From assembly GCA_949451265.1 (NCBI GenBank), contig CASTQR010000024.1:1-14561 (forward strand): a DNA stretch of 14,561 nucleotides. The letters run 5' to 3'. Under the pieces are notes generated by a model. It searched no databases, was not told the origin of the DNA, and was given only the letters and a program-made list of their open reading frames with translations. A program made the position numbers and the translations under genes. The stretch is from an uncultured Eubacteriales bacterium (GTDB lineage: Bacteria; Bacillota_A; Clostridia; Oscillospirales; Oscillospiraceae). Numbering within the stretch: position 1 is the first letter of the stretch; the number at the start of each line of letters is the position of its first letter. Positions 1 through 7,180 of the stretch are shown in pieces.

Positions 1-74
1 CCCCCTTTAAGCGACAGTTTTCTTTTTCTCTGTCTCTTATAGAGGGAGCATATCAAATTGACAGGGAGCTCTTT

Positions 75-671
75 TCAAGCCCGTCTCAACGGCGGTCCAT
101 CCAGTGCGATCACCCTGTCGCAGGCCGCCAGCACCGGGGCCTGGTGGCTGGCTAGCACCACGGGCACGCCCAGCCCCCGGAGCCGTTCCAGAATCCGGCC
201 CGCCCGCTCCAAATCCACCCCGGCGAAGGGCTCGTCCAGCAGCAGCACGTCCCCGCCCAGGGCGGCGCACCGGGCCAGGGCCAGCCGCCGGGCCATCCCC
301 CCGGACAGGGCGGCGGGACAGGCGTTTTCCTCCCCCTCCAGCTCGGCGAAGGCCAGCCAGCGGGCCAGCTCCTCCCGCAGGGAGTTTTTCCGTTGGGAGC
401 GGGGAAGCACATCGGTGATATGCTGGCCTACGGTGCGCCAGGGCAGCAGGCGATCCTCCTGAAACAGAAAGGCGGTCCGGGCGGGATCCAGCCCCTCCAC
501 CGAGCCGGCCTGCGGGCGCTCCAGCCCCGCCAGCGCCCGCAGGAGGGTGGTCTTGCCGCAGCCCGACGGCCCGGACAGGGCGGTGAGCCCCTCCGCGGGA
601 ATTTCCAGGGAAAAGCCGTCCAGCACCAGCTTGTCCCCATAACGCAGGGTGATATTTTTGACGGATATCAT
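75..671 (-). CDS. ABC transporter ATP-binding protein, NitT/TauT (SsuB/TauB) type
   Basis: This 198-residue cytoplasmic ATPase would power uptake by the permease encoded just upstream. The Walker A motif GPSGCGKT is at about residues 34-41, the Q-loop glutamine at 71 ([11 protein letters not shown]), the signature LSGGM at 122-126, Walker [10 protein letters not shown] at 141-149 and the H-loop SH at 175-176, so every catalytic element is present. The ATG at 671 overlaps the permease stop (ATGA), which indicates translational coupling and rules out the longer upstream frame. At 198 residues it is shorter than the usual 240-260 for this family; it ends soon after the H-loop and lacks the common C-terminal extension. 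The order SBP-permease-ATPase matches sulfonate, taurine, nitrate and thiamine-precursor importers. The function class is secure; the substrate is unknown. Confidence 0.93.
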   Translation of the reverse strand: MISVKNITLRYGDKLVLDGFSLEIPAEGLTALSGPSGCGKTTLLRALAGLERPQAGSVEGLDPARTAFLFQEDRLLPWRTVGQHITDVLPRSQRKNSLREELARWLAFAELEGEENACPAALSGGMARRLALARCAALGGDVLLLDEPFAGVDLERAGRILERLRGLGVPVVLASHQAPVLAACDRVIALDGPPLRRA

Positions 672-1414
672 AACCTCCGCCCCCTCTCCAGCCCCCGGCG
701 CAGCAGCCCCTCCAGCAGCAGGGACAGGGCCACGATGGTCAGCGTCCAGGCGAACAGGTCGGCGGTCTCCAGCCCCAGCTTGGCCTGCTGGATCCGGGAG
801 CCGATGGCCCGGTCGGGGGGGCACAGCACCTCCGCCGCCACCCCGGACTTCCAGGCCAGCCCAAAGGCGGTGAGCAGTCCGGCGGACAGGTGGGGCCGCA
901 GCGAGGGCAGGTAGATGAGCCGCAGGGTTTTCCACCGGGAGAAGCGGTAGGCCCGGGCCAGCTCCAGCAGCCTGCCGTCCAGGCTGTCCAGTCCGGAGGA
1001 CAAAGCGCCCCACACCACCGGCAGAACCATCAGCCCCGCGATGACCCAGGGGATGGCCGTCCGGGGCGTCCACAGGTACACCAGCAGGATGAAGGACACC
1101 ACCGGCGTGGCCCGCACCACCCGGATGGCCGGGGAGGCCACCGCGTCCGCCCACCGGGAGAAGTGGGTGAGGAAGGCCAGCGCCCCCCCCAGCAGCGCCC
1201 CCCAGAACAGCCCCGAAAACACCCGCCAGAGGGTGGCCCCCACGGACAGCCAGAAGTCGGCGGTCCGGGCCAGGAACAGCAGGCGGGCCCCCACGGCGGC
1301 GGGGCCGGGGAGCAGCAGCTCCCGCCCCACGGCCCAGGCCGCGATCTGCCATACCCCCAGCCAGAAGGCCGGGGGTATGGCGTATCTCAGCAGCTTGTTC
1401 CGTGTGCCGCCCAT
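668..1414 (-). CDS. ABC transporter permease, NitT/TauT (SsuC/TauC) type
   Basis: This 248-residue membrane protein forms the translocation channel of the importer, probably as a homodimer. Hydrophobic segments are visible near residues 12-30, 57-82, 104-115, 120-139, 174-196 and 220-236. A BPD_transp_1 coupling loop of the EAA type, [20 protein letters not shown], lies at about 151-170, the family's contact with the ATPase. The ATG at 1414 shares one base with the stop of the binding-protein gene (TGATG), and the gene's own stop overlaps the ATPase start, so all three genes are tightly coupled. A longer in-frame start upstream would run into the binding-protein gene and gives a low-complexity Arg/Pro-rich N-terminus, so it was rejected. 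Length is typical for the family. Substrate is not determined. Confidence 0.92.
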   Translation of the reverse strand: MGGTRNKLLRYAIPPAFWLGVWQIAAWAVGRELLLPGPAAVGARLLFLARTADFWLSVGATLWRVFSGLFWGALLGGALAFLTHFSRWADAVASPAIRVVRATPVVSFILLVYLWTPRTAIPWVIAGLMVLPVVWGALSSGLDSLDGRLLELARAYRFSRWKTLRLIYLPSLRPHLSAGLLTAFGLAWKSGVAAEVLCPPDRAIGSRIQQAKLGLETADLFAWTLTIVALSLLLEGLLRRGLERGRRL

Positions 1415-2493
1415 CAGGGAATGTAGTAGATCCCGTCGTCGGGGACGGATCCGCCCACGGCGGCGGGGTCGATGGAGTACAGGGCCAGGAAGTAGTCGGA
1501 GATGGCGCTCATCATGTCCGTGCCGGAGATGAAGGCCAGGTGGCACTGGGGGATGGCCTGCTTGGCGATGCCGGCGCTGGGGGTGATGCCGTAGCCCGCC
1601 ACCAGCTCGGCGGCGGCGTCCACGTTATTGTTCACGAAGTCGATGGACTTTTCATAGTCCGTCAGGAAGTGGTTAACCAGATCGGGGTAGGTCTCCAGGA
1701 ATTCGGTGCGGGCCACCACGGCGGTCATCACCACCTGGCTGCCGGTGCCCAGCTCGTTCCACGCCTCGGTCACATCGATGGCGGCGCGGATCTTGCCCTC
1801 GCCCTTGGCGATGGCGGCGGTGGCTGCGGGGACGGGGAGCATGGCGTACTGGATCTCCCCGGACAGCAGCTTGGCGGAGATCTCGGAGGCGTCGGCAAAG
1901 ACCAGCTTCACCTCAGCGGCGTCCATCTCTGTCTCCCGGAGGAGGTAGCGCAGGATATACTCCGGGTTGGCTCCCTGGCCCGCGCAGTAGATGGTGCGGC
2001 CCGCCAGGTCGGCGATGGAGTGGACGGTATCCCCGCCGCCCCCCTCCAGGATGTGGAGGACGCCCAGGGTGCCCACGGCGATGATCTTCACCCCGCCGTC
2101 CGTCTTGTTATAGAGGTTCACCGCCACGTTGGAGGCCACGGTGGCGATGTCGATCTCGCCCTTGGTGAGGCCCGCCACCAGCTCGCTGTTGTCGGTGTAG
2201 ATCTTGTAGTCGTAATTGCCGTAGCTGAGGGCGGCGGGATTGTTGTCCACGCTGTCCAGCAGCTTGGCCGCGCCGATGCCGGTGGGGCCGGACAGCACCG
2301 CCAGCCGGATGTCGGTGTGCTCCACCTCGGGGGTCTCCGTGGGTTCGGTGGTGGGCTCCTCCGTGGGCTGGGCGGTGGGGGTGGGGACAGGCTCCGGGGT
2401 GGCGGTGGGTTCCGCCGCCGCGGGCTTGCAGGCGGCCAGGGCGAACAGCAGCGCAAAGGCCAGCGCCAGAGATAACAATTTGTAGTGTTTCAT
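1414..2493 (-). CDS. Lipoprotein substrate-binding protein of a NitT/TauT-type ABC importer
   Basis: This 359-residue extracytoplasmic lipoprotein would capture the ligand and deliver it to the permease. The N-terminus is a lipoprotein signal, with a hydrophobic run and lipobox LAAC placing the lipidated cysteine at residue 22. A Pro/Thr/Glu-rich linker spans about residues 25-58 and tethers the globular domain to the membrane. From residue 60 the sequence follows the NMT1/THI5-SsuA (COG0715-like) pattern: a beta strand, then [11 protein letters not shown], a [11 protein letters not shown] segment typical of the first lobe, and [21 protein letters not shown]. Many relatives are annotated for nitrate, sulfonate or thiamine precursors, but none of these is diagnostic here. 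The gene starts 2 bp after the regulator stop, so its ribosome site (AGAAAGGA) lies inside that gene's 3' end. Type is confident, ligand unknown. Confidence 0.92.
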   Translation of the reverse strand: MKHYKLLSLALAFALLFALAACKPAAAEPTATPEPVPTPTAQPTEEPTTEPTETPEVEHTDIRLAVLSGPTGIGAAKLLDSVDNNPAALSYGNYDYKIYTDNSELVAGLTKGEIDIATVASNVAVNLYNKTDGGVKIIAVGTLGVLHILEGGGGDTVHSIADLAGRTIYCAGQGANPEYILRYLLRETEMDAAEVKLVFADASEISAKLLSGEIQYAMLPVPAATAAIAKGEGKIRAAIDVTEAWNELGTGSQVVMTAVVARTEFLETYPDLVNHFLTDYEKSIDFVNNNVDAAAELVAGYGITPSAGIAKQAIPQCHLAFISGTDMMSAISDYFLALYSIDPAAVGGSVPDDGIYYIP

Positions 2494-2495
2494 AA

Positions 2496-3146
2496 TCAGG
2501 ATTCCTTTCTGTTTTCAAGAATGACTTCCTTCAGCGCCTCACGGCTGAGAATGCGAATGGTTTTCCCCTCCCGGGCGATGGCCCCGGCCCCCTCCAGCGT
2601 CTCAAAGGCCCGGTAGAGGGTGGCCCGGCCCACGCCCAGCCGCTGGCACAGGGCGGTGGCGGACAGGGTGATCCCCTCCCCGCCGCAGGACAGCAGGTAG
2701 CGGGCCAGCTTGCCCTGGTTGGAGGGGCTGGACACCGCCTCCAGCCGCTGGCTGAGGAACTGGATTCGGCCGGACAGGTAGGCGGCGTAGTCCTCCGCGA
2801 AGGAGGGGCACTCCCGGAGGAGGGCCCGGACGCAGGTTTCCGGGATCAGCAGGGTCTGGCAGGGGGACAGGGCGGTGAGGGTGGTGGGGTAGTCGGGGCT
2901 GTCGTTAAACAGGGCGGCGGCGCCGAACACGTCCCCGGCGGACAGGGACGCCATGAGGATGGACTCCCGGCGCACCTCGATCCGGCCCCGGAGCACCACC
3001 CCCAGGCACCGCCGGAACCGGCCGGGGCCGTACACCACGCCCCCCCTGGCCACGGTGAGGAGGTCGGAGGCCGCCAGCGTCCGCCCCCACAGGGGCGGGT
3101 CGATCCGGCCCAGCAGGGGGTGGCCCCGGAGGATGGTGGTATCCAT
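2496..3146 (-). CDS. Crp/Fnr-family transcriptional regulator
   Basis: This 216-residue regulator is the first gene of the ABC operon. The N-terminal part (about 20-115) resembles a cyclic-nucleotide-binding beta barrel, with glycine-turn segments such as LRGRIEVRR and LSAGDVFGAAALF. A long dimerisation helix follows (about 115-138). A C-terminal winged helix-turn-helix is at about 160-190, with recognition-helix candidate GVGRATLYRAFETL. Cysteines occur at 47, 96, 105, 113, 154 and 167. This is not the N-terminal cluster that holds the Fe-S centre of FNR, so oxygen sensing of the FNR kind is not supported; heme, nitrosative or small-molecule sensing remain open. The ATG at 3146 has GGAGGG upstream. 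Being first in the transporter operon suggests it controls that operon and itself. Confidence 0.92.
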   Translation of the reverse strand: MDTTILRGHPLLGRIDPPLWGRTLAASDLLTVARGGVVYGPGRFRRCLGVVLRGRIEVRRESILMASLSAGDVFGAAALFNDSPDYPTTLTALSPCQTLLIPETCVRALLRECPSFAEDYAAYLSGRIQFLSQRLEAVSSPSNQGKLARYLLSCGGEGITLSATALCQRLGVGRATLYRAFETLEGAGAIAREGKTIRILSREALKEVILENRKES

Positions 3147-3158
3147 AGATTCCCTCCA

Positions 3159-3180
3159 AACTGTTTCATTTGGTACAGTT
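3159..3180. promoter_or_regulatory. Candidate operator, 22-bp inverted repeat in the Crp/Fnr operon leader
   Basis: The half-sites AACTGT (3159-3164) and ACAGTT (3175-3180) form a perfect 6-bp inverted repeat with a 10-bp spacer. It starts 3 bp downstream of the operon's -10 box, overlapping the expected transcription start. That geometry suits a dimeric Crp/Fnr repressor controlling its own operon. The half-sites differ from Crp (TGTGA) and Fnr (TTGAT). Function is inferred from position only. Confidence 0.4.
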
Positions 3181-3183
3181 CGC

Positions 3184-3213
3184 AGTATACCAGACGGGGC
3201 GGCTCCCTGTCAA
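3184..3213 (-). promoter_or_regulatory. Sigma-A promoter of the Crp/Fnr-ABC operon
   Basis: Read on the minus strand, -35 is TTGACA (complement of 3208-3213) and -10 is TATACT (complement of 3184-3189), spaced 18 bp. This is near consensus. Transcription would start near 3177, giving a leader of about 30 nt before the regulator ATG. Confidence 0.8.
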
Positions 3214-3257
3214 GGGGGAGAAAAAAGAAAACTTCATCAATTGTTCACAGTCTGGCC

Positions 3258-3286
3258 TTGTTTTTTCCGCCGCTGTCAGATATACT
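3258..3286 (+). promoter_or_regulatory. Possible promoter of the LCP gene
   Basis: A good -10 box TATACT lies at 3281-3286, with a weak -35 TTGTTT at 3258-3263, spaced 17 bp. The predicted leader is about 100 nt. It contains a GC-rich hairpin, CGCCCG-TTC-CGGGCG at 3351-3365, just before the ribosome site. A consensus TTGACA at 3303-3308 has no matching -10 downstream. Confidence 0.45.
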
Positions 3287-3391
3287 ATTGGGCGTTCGAA
3301 AGTTGACATAATGCGGGGGCCTGTGTCAGTCCCCGACGTTTTATGCCGTGCGCCCGTTCCGGGCGGAGCGGCGGAAAGGAGGCCGGTTTTC

Positions 3392-4414
3392 ATGAGCGGT
3401 TCACCCAAGCGCGCGAAAAAGCCCGCCAAACGGTCCACCCTGGGGCGGATCGTCCGGGGGCTTTACATCATATTGTTTGCCCTGTCCCTGGTGGTGGTGG
3501 TGTCCTTTGTGGCGCTGAAGTTTTTCGCCCCCGCCCCCGACCTGCCCAACCAGGTGGAGTTTCCCGTGGATCCCGACGAGACGGACGCGCCGGAGCAGCC
3601 CTCCGCCTCGGTAGAGGACCCCGGCACCGGCACCAAGCTGACCCTGAACCGCCGGAAGGACGTGTATACCTGCCTGCTGCTGGGGGTGGCCGACCAGGGG
3701 GGCAGCGACACCATCATGCTGGGGGTGTTCGACACCGCCAACAAGAAGGCGTCCCTCATCTCCATCCCCCGGGACACGGTGGTGAAGTATAACGGCTCCT
3801 ACATCAAGGTAAACGCCTCCTATTCCTACGGCGGGGTGGAGGCCACCCGGGAGTGCGTGTCCAAGATGCTGGCGGTGCCCATCGACTACTACGTGAAGGT
3901 GAACCTCCGGGCCTTCCGGGAGATCGTGGATGAGATCGATGGGGTGTACTTCGATGTGCCGGTGCGGATGGACTACGACGACCCCGTTGGCAATCTGTAC
4001 ATCCATATCGCCCCGGGCTACCAGCTCCTGGACGGCAAAAAGGCGGAGGGCGTGGTGCGCTGCCGGAGCTGCTACCCCAACGCGGACATCGGCCGGGCCG
4101 CCACCCAGCGGGCCTTCCTGACGGCTCTGGCCAAGCAGACCGTCACCCTCTCCAACGTGACCAAGGTGACGAGCCTCATCAACATCCTGAACAAGTATGT
4201 GGAGAGCGATATGCCGCTGAACACCATGGTGTACTTCGGCACCCAGGCGGTGGGCATGGACCTGGACGCCGACATGGAGACGGCGGGCCTGCCGGGGGAC
4301 TGGATCTACCCCTACTGGGAGCTGGACGACAGCAAGATCCTGGAGCTGGTGAACGGCCTGGGGATCTATGAGGAACAGGTGCCCGCCAAGGTGCTGCGGA
4401 TCGCCCACCCGTGA
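3392..4414 (+). CDS. LCP (LytR-CpsA-Psr) family cell-wall polymer transferase
   Basis: LCP enzymes attach undecaprenyl-linked glycopolymers such as teichoic acids or capsule to peptidoglycan on the outer face of the membrane. This 340-residue protein has a basic cytoplasmic N-terminus (KRAKKPAKR), one membrane anchor at about 22-45, an acidic Pro-rich linker (about 47-82), and the LCP domain from about 90. Diagnostic motifs are SDTIML (105-110), SIPRDT (124-129), VVRCR (221-225) and DIGRAATQR (232-240), matching the conserved Asp/Arg residues that bind metal and pyrophosphate in this family. The ATG at 3392 has AAAGGAGG at 3375-3382 with 9-nt spacing; a longer in-frame extension to 3170 crosses the promoter region and was rejected. 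The gene stands alone and ends in a strong hairpin. The polymer it transfers is unknown. Confidence 0.92.
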   Translation: MSGSPKRAKKPAKRSTLGRIVRGLYIILFALSLVVVVSFVALKFFAPAPDLPNQVEFPVDPDETDAPEQPSASVEDPGTGTKLTLNRRKDVYTCLLLGVADQGGSDTIMLGVFDTANKKASLISIPRDTVVKYNGSYIKVNASYSYGGVEATRECVSKMLAVPIDYYVKVNLRAFREIVDEIDGVYFDVPVRMDYDDPVGNLYIHIAPGYQLLDGKKAEGVVRCRSCYPNADIGRAATQRAFLTALAKQTVTLSNVTKVTSLINILNKYVESDMPLNTMVYFGTQAVGMDLDADMETAGLPGDWIYPYWELDDSKILELVNGLGIYEEQVPAKVLRIAHP

Positions 4415-4427
4415 CAGAAAATGCGCA

Positions 4428-4460
4428 AAAAATCCTCCCGCGATTTGCGGGAGGATTTTT
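4428..4460. terminator. Bidirectional intrinsic terminator between the LCP gene and prfB
   Basis: A 14-bp perfect stem (4428-4441 with 4447-4460) has a 5-nt loop. The A-run on one side and T-run on the other give a U-tract in both directions, suiting the two convergent genes. Confidence 0.9.
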
Positions 4461-4466
4461 GATCCC

Positions 4467-4498
4467 TTATTTTGTCGCCCAGTTCCCCGTGGCGGCGG
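4467..4498 (-). repeat. Partial duplicate of the prfB 3' end
   Basis: These 32 bp match the last 32 bp of prfB (4544-4575) at 29 positions, in the same orientation, 77 bp further downstream. Read on the minus strand in the corresponding frame, the copy encodes ASAATGNWATK then TAA, against ASATGNWAAK then TAA in prfB. One difference is silent (ACG/ACC), one is Thr/Ala, and one is a whole-codon indel. It has no start or complete domain, so it is a remnant rather than a gene. Confidence 0.75.
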
Positions 4499-4510
4499 AC
4501 GCTGAACACA

Positions 4511-4537
4511 GGCCCTCCCGCCTGCGGCGGGAGGGCC
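4511..4537. terminator. GC-rich hairpin just downstream of prfB
   Basis: A perfect 12-bp stem GGCCCTCCCGCC/GGCGGGAGGGCC with loop TGC lies 7 bp beyond the prfB stop. On the prfB strand it is followed by only a weak T-rich stretch (TGTGTT), so it may be a weak first terminator or an mRNA-end stabiliser, with 4428-4460 as the main terminator. Confidence 0.55.
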
Positions 4538-4543
4538 ATGAAT

Positions 4544-5665
4544 TTATTTTGCCGCCCAGTTCCCGGTGGCGGAGGCGGTGAGGTAGGCGTTGATGAAGCC
4601 GTCCAGGTCGCCGTCCATCACCCCGTTCACGTTGGAGGTCTCGAAGGCGGTGCGGTTGTCCTTCACCAGCTGGTAGGGCATGAACACGTAGGAGCGGATC
4701 TGGCTGCCCCACTCGATCTTGAGCTGGACGCCCTTGATGTCGGAGATCTTGTCCAAATGCTCCTGCTCCTTGATCTGCATCAGCTTGGAGCGAAGCATCT
4801 TCATACAGGTCTCCTCGTTCTGGAACTGGGAGCGCTCCGTCTGGCAGGACACCACGATGCCCGTGGGCTTGTGGATCAGCCGGACGGCGGAGGAGGTCTT
4901 GTTGATGTGCTGGCCGCCGGCGCCGGAGGAGCGGTAGACCTGGCGCTCGATGTCCTCGTCCCGGATGTCCACCTCCACGCTGTCGTCCAGCTCGGGCATG
5001 ACCTCCACGGCGGCGAAGGAGGTCTGCCGCCGGGCGTTGGCGTCGAAGGGGGAGATGCGGACCAGCCGGTGGACGCCGTGTTCGCTTTTCAGGTAGCCGT
5101 AGGCGTTGTCCCCCTCAATGCGGATGGCGGCGGACTTGATGCCCGCCTCGTCCCCGTCCTGGTAGTCCAGCACGGAATAGGTGAAGCCGTGGCGCTCCGC
5201 CCAGCGGGTGTACATCCGGTAGAGCATCTGGGCCCAGTCCTGGGCCTCGGTGCCCCCCGCCCCCGCCTGGAGGGAGATGATGGCGGTGGAGTTGTCGTAC
5301 TCCCCGGACAGCAGGGTGGACAGGCGGGCCGTCTCCATCTCCCGGATCAGGGCCTCATAGCCGCTCTCCACCTCCGGGATCAGGGACTCGTCCTCCTCCT
5401 CATTGCCCATCTCGCACAGGGTCATCAGGTCATCCCAGGCGGACTGGCGCTTGGCCTGGGCGTTCACCTTGTCCTCCAGGTTGCTGATGCGCTTCTGCAC
5501 CTTCCTGGCCTTCTCCACGTTGTCCCAGAAGCCGTCGGCGGCGGACTGGGCGTGGAGCTCGTCCAGCTCCCGCTCAGCGCTCTCCAGATCCAGGGCTTTG
5601 CCCAGCTCATCCAGCTCGGGCTTCAGGTTGTTCAGCTTTACCCGGTACTCGTCAAATTGCAGCAT
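4544..5665 (-). CDS. prfB: Peptide chain release factor 2 (RF2)
   Basis: RF2 enters the ribosome at UGA and UAA stops and triggers release of the finished protein. The 373-residue product has the N-terminal helical domain, the stop-codon recognition motif SPF at 205-207 that marks RF2 rather than RF1, and the catalytic GGQ at 250-252 within GAGGQHINKTSSAVR. Many prfB genes need a +1 frameshift at an in-frame UGA near codon 26. Here the equivalent residues Leu25-Asp26 are plain CTG GAT codons and the frame is open throughout, so that autoregulation is absent. The ATG at 5663-5665 has AAGGAT upstream, and a consensus promoter lies about 60 bp upstream. The last 32 bp are partly duplicated downstream at 4467-4498. 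Identification is secure. Confidence 0.97.
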   Translation of the reverse strand: MLQFDEYRVKLNNLKPELDELGKALDLESAERELDELHAQSAADGFWDNVEKARKVQKRISNLEDKVNAQAKRQSAWDDLMTLCEMGNEEEDESLIPEVESGYEALIREMETARLSTLLSGEYDNSTAIISLQAGAGGTEAQDWAQMLYRMYTRWAERHGFTYSVLDYQDGDEAGIKSAAIRIEGDNAYGYLKSEHGVHRLVRISPFDANARRQTSFAAVEVMPELDDSVEVDIRDEDIERQVYRSSGAGGQHINKTSSAVRLIHKPTGIVVSCQTERSQFQNEETCMKMLRSKLMQIKEQEHLDKISDIKGVQLKIEWGSQIRSYVFMPYQLVKDNRTAFETSNVNGVMDGDLDGFINAYLTASATGNWAAK

Positions 5666-5722
5666 GGCCTATTCATCCTTCCGCGGCGCGGGCCGCAAGA
5701 TTATATTCGTCTCAATTTCTGT

Positions 5723-5751
5723 ATTATATAGAAAGATCCGCCGGTTGTAAA
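5723..5751 (-). promoter_or_regulatory. Sigma-A promoter of prfB
   Basis: On the minus strand, -35 TTTACA (complement of 5746-5751) and a perfect -10 TATAAT (complement of 5723-5728) are spaced 17 bp. The start is expected near 5716, giving a leader of about 50 nt. Confidence 0.85.
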
Positions 5752-5793
5752 GGGGAAGGTTTTGAAATGGCCCCCAAAGGCGGCGTCTTGCCC

Positions 5794-5881
5794 GGAAAAC
5801 CGCCCCAGGGGGCACTTTGGGCAAAGGGGAAGCGGGAAAACCGCCCCTTTCCGGCGATTTCCCGGTTGACTTTCCCGGTTG
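5794..5881 (+). repeat. Short repeats between the divergent prfB and desulfurase promoters
   Basis: GGAAAACCGCCCC occurs identically at 5794-5806 and 5835-5847, 41 bp apart. TTTCCCGGTTG occurs at 5858-5868 and 5871-5881, a 13-bp tandem phase that overlaps the desulfurase -35 box. The two motifs partly resemble each other's reverse complement (GGAAA/TTTCC cores). They could be binding sites for a regulator of the desulfurase gene; no protein is known for them. Confidence 0.5.
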
Positions 5882-5894
5882 GGGCTACTACAAT
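5866..5894 (+). promoter_or_regulatory. Promoter of the cysteine desulfurase gene
   Basis: -35 TTGACT (5866-5871) and -10 TACAAT (5889-5894) are spaced exactly 17 bp. The expected start is near 5901. The -10 box contains the ATG at 5893, so that ATG cannot be translated from this transcript. Confidence 0.8.
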
Positions 5895-5928
5895 GGAGGA
5901 ATCTATCACTGACAGGAGGCTGGCCGCT

Positions 5929-7068
5929 TTGGGACAGCTCATTTATTTTGATTACGCCGCCACCACCCCGGTGCGCCCGGAGGCCAGGGCGGCGCTGGCG
6001 GAGGCGCTGGACGGCTTCGGCAACCCCTCCTCCCGGTACGGGTTCGGGCGGGAGGCCGCCCAGCGGGTGAAGGCGGACCGGGAGGCGGTGGCCCAGGCGT
6101 TGGGCTGCGCCCCTGGGGAGGTGTTCTTCACCTCCTGCGGCACCGAGGGGGACAACTGGGCGCTCCGCCGTGGGGTGGAGCTGAACCGCCGGAAGGGGAA
6201 GCACATCGTCACCACCGCCGTCGAACACGCCGCCGTGCTGGAGACCTGCAAGGATCTGGAGCGGGAGGGGTATGAGATCACCCGCCTGAAGCCTGACCGG
6301 TGGGGCCATATCACCGCGGAGCAGGTGGCGGCGGCCCTGCGGCCCGACACCGCCCTGGTGTCCATGATGCTGGTGAACAATGAGACGGGAGCCGTCCTGC
6401 CCGTGGCGGACTGCGTGAAGGCGGTGAAGGCTTACGACCCCGCCATCCTGTTCCACTGCGACGGGGTGCAGGGCTTCTTGAAGGTGGACGTGCCGCTGGC
6501 CCGTTTGGGCGCGGATCTGATCGCCGTCAGCGGCCACAAGATCGGCGCGCCCAAGGGGATCGGGGCGCTGTACGTGAAGAAGGGCGTCCGCCTGCGCCCC
6601 CTGCTGACCGGGGGCGGGCAGGAGGAGGGCCTGCGCTCCGGCACCGAGGCCACCGCCCAGATCGCCGCCTTTGCCGCGGCGGTGGGTGCGGTGGGCGCGG
6701 ACATGACCCGGCTGGAGCGCACCGCCGCGATCAAAGAGTACACATTGGAACAATTAAAGCGGGCCATCCCCAAGCTGGAGGTGATCGCCCCCGGGGACGC
6801 CCCCCACATCTGCGCGGTGGCTCTCCCGGGCTACAAGAGCGAGGTGGTGGTGCGGGTGCTGGGGGATCGGGGGATCTGTATTTCCTCCGGATCTGCCTGC
6901 CACAAGGGAAAGCCCAGCCACGTATTTGCCGCCATGGGCCTGCCCAAGCCCTGGCTGGACGGGGCGCTGCGGCTGTCCTTTTCCCCGGAGTCCACGAGAG
7001 AGGAAGCGGATGCCTTAGTGTCCGCCCTCAGGGACGCGGCGGACGGCCTGTTTACCACCATGTCGTAG
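5929..7068 (+). CDS. Cysteine desulfurase, NifS/IscS type (TTG start)
   Basis: This PLP enzyme takes sulfur from cysteine, leaving alanine and an enzyme persulfide for Fe-S clusters or thiolated cofactors and tRNA. From the chosen start it has 379 residues, normal for the family. Motifs are FDYAATTPV (7-15), His100 in VEH which stacks on PLP, NNETG (150-154), the PLP lysine at 204 in SGHK, the RSGTE loop (236-240) and the catalytic cysteine at 324 in SSGSACHKG. The TTG at 5929 was chosen because AGGAGG sits at 5914-5919 with 9-nt spacing, the product then begins MGQLIYFDYAATTPV as relatives do, and the ATG at 5893 lies inside the promoter -10 box. No iscU, sufU or thiI is adjacent, so its sulfur acceptor is unknown. 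Assignment within NifS, IscS or a tRNA-thiolation group is open. Confidence 0.93.
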   Translation: MGQLIYFDYAATTPVRPEARAALAEALDGFGNPSSRYGFGREAAQRVKADREAVAQALGCAPGEVFFTSCGTEGDNWALRRGVELNRRKGKHIVTTAVEHAAVLETCKDLEREGYEITRLKPDRWGHITAEQVAAALRPDTALVSMMLVNNETGAVLPVADCVKAVKAYDPAILFHCDGVQGFLKVDVPLARLGADLIAVSGHKIGAPKGIGALYVKKGVRLRPLLTGGGQEEGLRSGTEATAQIAAFAAAVGAVGADMTRLERTAAIKEYTLEQLKRAIPKLEVIAPGDAPHICAVALPGYKSEVVVRVLGDRGICISSGSACHKGKPSHVFAAMGLPKPWLDGALRLSFSPESTREEADALVSALRDAADGLFTTMS

Positions 7069-7077
7069 CCCTGCAAT

Positions 7078-7149
7078 GCCTTCCCCCGCCGGGGGGAAGG
7101 CGTCACGGCAAAGCCGAAGGCAAGACCCCTCCCCCCTGCGGGTGGAGGG
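7078..7149. repeat. Row of three hairpins between the desulfurase and MATE genes
   Basis: Three inverted repeats follow one another: GCCTTCCCCC/GGGGGAAGGC (7078-7101), CGGC-AAA-GCCG (7106-7116), and CCCTCC/GGAGGG with a partly paired interior (7127-7149). None has a following T-run, so simple termination is not indicated. The layout resembles a REP-like palindromic intergenic unit or an RNA-processing/stabilising element. The last stem would mask GGAGGG, a possible ribosome site for an alternative MATE start at 7157. Confidence 0.55.
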
Positions 7150-7180
7150 CCGAATGATGAAAAAAGGGGTATCTATTGTC

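Noticed and set aside
58..69. TTGACAGGGAGC on the plus strand, identical to the -35 region of the Crp/Fnr operon promoter (minus strand, 3202-3213)
   Set aside because: No -10 box lies 16-19 bp downstream and no plus-strand gene follows; the shared 12-mer is probably chance.
1402..2475. Long plus-strand open frame opposite the binding-protein gene, and similar long frames opposite prfB, serC, serA and the MATE gene
   Set aside because: Their products are low-complexity Gly/His/Val/Arg-rich sequences produced by GC-rich codons on the other strand; the opposite frames carry clear protein motifs and ribosome sites.
3303..3308. Consensus TTGACA upstream of the LCP gene
   Set aside because: No acceptable -10 follows at 16-19 bp; TATACT at 3281-3286 is the better promoter element.
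4467..4712. Minus-strand 81-codon open frame ending in the duplicated prfB tail
   Set aside because: It is out of frame within prfB for most of its length, has no ribosome site, and only its last codons have meaning as a remnant of the prfB end.
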